In this document: piece by piece, positions 60,574-64,000 of the stretch | Layout: each line of letters begins with the position of its first letter | Numbering within the stretch: the stretch's first letter is position 1 | Origin: Nocardia caishijiensis NBRC 108228 | Lineage (GTDB): Bacteria > Actinomycetota > Actinomycetes > Mycobacteriales > Mycobacteriaceae | Direction: 5' to 3' | DNA: 64,000 nt | Assembly (NCBI RefSeq): GCF_001612825.1 | Contig: NZ_BDBE01000020.1 | Coordinates: forward strand, 1-64,000 | Position numbers and translations under genes: made by a program | The notes under the pieces: model-generated | What the model was told of the DNA's origin: nothing | What the model saw: only the letters and a program-made list of their open reading frames with translations | Databases searched by the model: none

Positions 60574-62652
60574 ATGACCAGAACCGACCTCGCCCGCCTA
60601 CGCAATATCGGCGTCGCCGCCCACATCGACGCGGGCAAGACCACGATCACCGAACGAATCCTGTTCTACACCGGCGTGATTCGTACCCTCGGTGAGGTGC
60701 ACGACGGTACCGCCGTGATGGACCACATGGTGCAGGAGCGCGAGCACGGCATCACCATCACCTCGGCGGCGACCACGTGCGAATGGGCCGAGCATCAGAT
60801 CACCGTCATCGACACCCCCGGCCACGTCGACTTCACCGCCGAGGTGGAGCGCACGCTGCGGGTGCTCGACGGCGCGGTCGCGGTGTTCGACGCCAAGGAG
60901 GGCGTGGAGGCGCAGTCGGAGCAGGTGTGGCGTCAGGCCGACACCTACGGTGTGCCCCGGATCTGTTTCGTGAACAAGATGGACAAGCTCGGCGCCGACT
61001 TCGCCTTCACCGTGCGGACCATCGCGGAACGGCTCGGGGTGCGCCCGTTGGTGATCCAGCTGCCGATCGGTGCCGAACGCGACTTCGATGGCGTGATCGA
61101 CCTGGTCGACATGACCGCGAAGCGCTGGCGTGGTGACACCGAGAACGGTGTCCGCTACGAGACCGTCGAGATACCGGAGGAGCTGCGGGCCAAAGCGATC
61201 CAGCATCGAGAAGCACTGCTGGCGACCGTCGCCGAGGCCGACGATGACGTGCTGGAAAGCTACTTTTCCGGCAAGCCGATCGCCGTCGACGTCCTCAAAG
61301 CCGCGATCCGGCGGATGACGCTCGACGCCACCGCCTACCCGGTGTTGTGCGGTTCGGCGCTGGCCAATATCGGGGTGCAGCCGCTGCTGGACGCCATCGT
61401 CGACTACCTGCCGTCGCCGGTGGATGTCGTAGCCGTGCACGGCTTCTCGACGGAAGGAACACATGTGCATCGCGCGCCCGATGTCGCCGAGCCGTTCGCG
61501 GCCCTGGCGTTCAAGGTCGCGGCCCATCCGTTCTTCGGAACGCTGGTGTATCTGCGCGTGTACTCCGGCACCGCTGAACCCGGTGCCTCCCTGCTGAATT
61601 CGACAAATGGACGAAAGGAGCGCCTGGGCAAACTGTTCCAGATGCACGCGAGCACCGAGATCGCGATCGATCGGGTGCGGGCGGGTCAGATCTGTGCCGT
61701 CATCGGTCTCAAAGCCACCGGCACCGGCGACACCCTGTGCGATCGGCACGATCCGATCGTGCTGGAGTCGATGACCTTCCCCGACCCGGTGCTGTCGGTC
61801 TCGATCGAACCGAGGACTCGCGCCGACCAGGACAAGCTCGGCACCGCCCTGTCTCGCCTGGCCGACGAGGACCCGACGTTCACCGTGCGCGCCGACGCCG
61901 AAACCGGACAGACGGTCATCGGCGGCATGGGTGAGCTGCATCTGGAAATCCTGGTCGACCGGCTGAAACGACAGTTCCGGGTGGACGCGACCATCGGCGC
62001 ACCACGCGTGGCCTACCGCGAGACCGTCACCGTTCCCGTCGATCTGCTCGAACACACCCACCGCAAACAGGTGGGTGGACGCGGGCAGTACGCGAAGGTG
62101 GTGATCGCGCTGGCCCCGCATGTGGCCGAGGACGGTGCCACCTACGAATTCCGCAACCAGGTCACCGGTGGGCGGGTGCCGAGGGAGTACATCCCCGCGG
62201 TCGACGCGGGCGCGCAAGACGCGCTCGCGGTGGGCCCGCTCGCCGGATTCCCCCTGGTGAACGTGCTGGTGACGCTGCTCGACGGCGCCGCCCACGTGCA
62301 GGATTCCTCGGATCTGGCGTTCCGGCTGGCCGGGGCGGCGGCGGTGCGTGCGGCGGTGGCCCGCGCGAAGCCGGTGTTGCTCGAGCCGTTGATGGCCGTG
62401 GAGGTCGTCACGCCCGAGCGGTATGTCGGCGAGGTGATCGGTGATCTGAACACCCGGCGTGGCCGGATCACCGAGCTGGCCGAGCGTGGCGGCGCCCACG
62501 TCGTCCGCGCGCTGACCCCGCTGTCGGAGATGTTCGGCTACATCGGCGACCTTCGCTCGAAAACCCGTGGCCGAGCGACCTTCTCGATGACGTTCGACTC
62601 CTACGCTCCGGTTCCGCCGGAGGTCGCGAACTCGATCATCGCGGGTAGCTGA
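60574..62652 (+). CDS. Second elongation factor G (complete paralogue)
   Basis: Protein of 692 residues, collinear with the str-operon EF-G and clearly closer to it than to the distant EF-G2 group. The P-loop [68 protein letters not shown] and domain [22 protein letters not shown] are all intact, so GTPase and translocation functions should be kept. Differences are spread over the surface of all domains. SD GGGAG lies 6 nt before the ATG. The leader has a short ORF and a hairpin. A role under antibiotic or other translational stress is inferred. Confidence 0.92.
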   Translation: MTRTDLARLRNIGVAAHIDAGKTTITERILFYTGVIRTLGEVHDGTAVMDHMVQEREHGITITSAATTCEWAEHQITVIDTPGHVDFTAEVERTLRVLDGAVAVFDAKEGVEAQSEQVWRQADTYGVPRICFVNKMDKLGADFAFTVRTIAERLGVRPLVIQLPIGAERDFDGVIDLVDMTAKRWRGDTENGVRYETVEIPEELRAKAIQHREALLATVAEADDDVLESYFSGKPIAVDVLKAAIRRMTLDATAYPVLCGSALANIGVQPLLDAIVDYLPSPVDVVAVHGFSTEGTHVHRAPDVAEPFAALAFKVAAHPFFGTLVYLRVYSGTAEPGASLLNSTNGRKERLGKLFQMHASTEIAIDRVRAGQICAVIGLKATGTGDTLCDRHDPIVLESMTFPDPVLSVSIEPRTRADQDKLGTALSRLADEDPTFTVRADAETGQTVIGGMGELHLEILVDRLKRQFRVDATIGAPRVAYRETVTVPVDLLEHTHRKQVGGRGQYAKVVIALAPHVAEDGATYEFRNQVTGGRVPREYIPAVDAGAQDALAVGPLAGFPLVNVLVTLLDGAAHVQDSSDLAFRLAGAAAVRAAVARAKPVLLEPLMAVEVVTPERYVGEVIGDLNTRRGRITELAERGGAHVVRALTPLSEMFGYIGDLRSKTRGRATFSMTFDSYAPVPPEVANSIIAGS

Positions 62653-62689
62653 CCAGGATGTCGGTGGCGTCTCCTCAGGCGCCACCGAC

Positions 62690-63061
62690 TCAGGGCGCCA
62701 GGGTGCCGACCGTCCACAGGGGCGCGGTTTCCACGCGGGCGAAGCGCCATCCGTCGGGCGTGCGCACGGCATCGAATCGGTAGGTCCCGCCACCGGCGTA
62801 GAACGGTTCGGGGGCCACCCGGCCGGGGGTCGGTGCGCTGGGAACGAACGCGAACAGCGAGTTCGCCCGGACCTGTGCCCGGTCGCCCGCGAGTTCGATG
62901 CGCACATTGCTGATGTAGTGCGGTGAGCGTTGCTGGTCGGAGTGGTTGCGACCGGCGAGTGCGATGACCTTGTCGAGCCCGGTGGCCTCTCCGCCGGGCG
63001 ATTTGGCGGTCACGTCGGCGGTGCTGGCCGACCGGGCCGCCGAACGCGCCCTCGCCGACAC
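62690..63061 (-). pseudogene. NTF2/SnoaL-like gene lacking its N-terminal part
   Basis: The frame encodes the C-terminal half of a SnoaL-like domain: SPHYISNVRIELAGDRAQVR, PFYAGGGTYRFDAVRTPDGW and RFARVETAPLWTVGTL. The usual first ~50 residues with the N-terminal helices are missing. Upstream the frame runs antisense through the start of the MarR gene (MSARARSAARSASTADVTAK), which is not family-like. This looks like a 5' truncation by deletion at about 62975-63000. A short intact gene is a less likely alternative. Confidence 0.55.
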
Positions 63062-63401
63062 CGGTTCACGCAGGCATCACTTCGCGCTGCTGGCCACCCT
63101 GGCCGAGTTCGGTCCAGCCAGCCAGGCCGAGTTGGGCAGGCGCACCGGCATCGACCGCAGCGACATCGTCGGTGCGCTCAACGACCTGGCCGGGCGCGGC
63201 TTCGTCGACCGCAGCCCCGACCCCGAGGACCGGCGCCGCAATATCGTCACGATCACCGAGCCGGGCGCCACCCACCTCGCCGACCTCGACGGCAGGCTGC
63301 GCGCCGCCCAGCAGGAACTACTCGGCGCGCTGTCCGAGGGCGAACGCGACCAGCTCGTCGGTCTGCTCAGCCGCGTGCTGGACGACCACGCGGTACGGTG
63401 A
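62967..63401 (+). CDS. MarR-family regulator
   Basis: About 144 residues. The winged helix is intact: HHFALLATLAEFGPASQAEL, GRRTGIDRSDIVGALNDLAG as recognition region, and the wing DRSPDPEDRRRNIVTITEPG. The C-terminal dimer helix ends LLSRVLDDHAVR. The N-terminus before residue 15 looks irregular, and the usual ribosome binding site is not seen. The 5' region overlaps the truncated NTF2-like gene on the other strand, consistent with a deletion between them. Confidence 0.75.
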   Translation, partial: TLSSPVASPPGDLAVTSAVLADRAAERALADTGSRRHHFALLATLAEFGPASQAELGRRTGIDRSDIVGALNDLAGRGFVDRSPDPEDRRRNIVTITEPGATHLADLDGRLRAAQQELLGALSEGERDQLVGLLSRVLDDHAVR

Positions 63402-63427
63402 AGCCGCCCGGCGACGGTGCTGTTCGA

Positions 63428-64000
63428 TCAGCGGTGCTCGCCCGTGAATGTCTGGTCTTCCGGTGTCGTGGGCCGACGCGCGGCCGGTGCCACGCCCAGC
63501 AGACGCAAGGCGTCGGCGGAGGCCTCGTTGCGGGCGGTGTAGACCTCGAGCCGGTGGTCGGGGCTGTCGGGCTGCAACCACACCTGATAGTCCACATCCA
63601 CGCCGCCGACCGTCGGATGCTGTAGTCGCATCGTGCCGACGGTGCAGTCGGCGACTTCGCCCTCGGCCCACAGTGTCGCGAATTCCTTACTGCGCATGGA
63701 CAATTCGCCGATCAGTTCGGCCAGGCGTGCGTCGCTGGGGTAGCGGCCCGCCGTGAGCCGCAGGTAACCGACGTGAATGCGGGCGAGTTCCTCCCAGTTG
63801 CGATGTAGGTCCCTGGTGAGCGGATCGAGGAAGAATTGGCGTGGGACCGACGGGCGCTCGACCGGGTCGGCGGGGGCGGCGAAGTCGAGGTGTTCGGCGA
63901 AGAGTGCGTGTCCGCTGTGGTTCCAGGCGAGCACGTCGCCGCGCCTGCCGAGGACGAGGGCGGGCATGGTGTCGCCGAGCGCGTCGAGTAGGGCGAGGAC
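63428..64000 (-). CDS. XRE-family regulator with MmyB-like ligand domain (5' part beyond window)
   Basis: About 190 residues are visible and the frame is open at the right edge. The MmyB-like PAS-type domain has LDALGDTMPALVLGRRGDVL, AWNHSGHALFAEHLDF, ARIHVGYLRLTAGRYPSDAR, and LQHPTVGGVDVDYQVWLQPD. Such proteins have an N-terminal helix-turn-helix, which would lie beyond 64000, and bind a fatty-acid-like ligand. They often control a neighbouring dehydrogenase. Confidence 0.85.
   Translation of the reverse strand, partial: VLALLDALGDTMPALVLGRRGDVLAWNHSGHALFAEHLDFAAPADPVERPSVPRQFFLDPLTRDLHRNWEELARIHVGYLRLTAGRYPSDARLAELIGELSMRSKEFATLWAEGEVADCTVGTMRLQHPTVGGVDVDYQVWLQPDSPDHRLEVYTARNEASADALRLLGVAPAARRPTTPEDQTFTGEHR

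Overview
The window is high-GC actinobacterial DNA. Gene order and protein families point to Nocardia or a close member of the Nocardiaceae. The evidence is a fused HadA/HadB mycolic-acid dehydratase with no adjacent hadC, a menG-mgtA-menJ-grcC1-htpX-yajQ block as in mycobacteria, mceG next to the ribosomal protein cluster, DUF3558 lipoproteins, and F420- and PPOX-type small flavoproteins.

Layout. Positions 1-3615 hold a minus-strand assimilatory nitrate reductase fused to a flavodoxin domain, cut by the left edge. Positions 3.9-10.8 kb carry menaquinone and isoprenoid genes with a mannosyltransferase, HtpX and YajQ. Positions 10.9-19.2 kb are a translation and transcription core: tRNA-Tyr, -Thr, -Met and -Trp, rpmG, hadAB, secE, nusG, rplK, rplA, rplJ, rplL, then mceG. 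Positions 19.5-27.3 kb hold rpoB and rpoC. Positions 27.3-44.1 kb are an accessory stretch of small regulators, oxidoreductases, a transporter, a FprB-type ferredoxin reductase, a receptor Ser/Thr kinase and an AlkZ-like glycosylase. Positions 44.3-50.3 kb form an uncharacterised uptake and catabolism cluster: amidohydrolase, NMT1-like ABC importer, IPNS-family oxygenase and GntR regulator. Lrp/hppD and two DUF3558 lipoproteins follow. Positions 53.5-57.8 kb hold rpsL, rpsG, fusA and tuf. Positions 58-64 kb hold small enzymes, a second complete EF-G gene, a truncated NTF2-like/MarR pair and an XRE regulator cut by the right edge.

The most unusual signals are: (1) two solitary 29-nt sequences resembling type I-E CRISPR repeats, each just upstream of a ribosomal protein operon start (rplJ, rpsL); (2) a second EF-G gene preceded by a 10-codon leader ORF and an 18-bp hairpin, the layout of an antibiotic-sensing attenuator; (3) a dispersed element of about 190 bp present twice in inverted orientation, before htpX and between tRNA genes; (4) a possible scavenging cluster for modified nucleobases or other N-heterocycles; (5) clear operators, including an ArsR palindrome lying over its own start codon and a MerR dyad in a 19-bp promoter spacer.

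Limits: all calls come from reading the sequence and from family knowledge, without searches. Coordinates of short sites may be off by a base. Start codons were chosen from ribosome binding sites and family length where the longest frame looked wrong.
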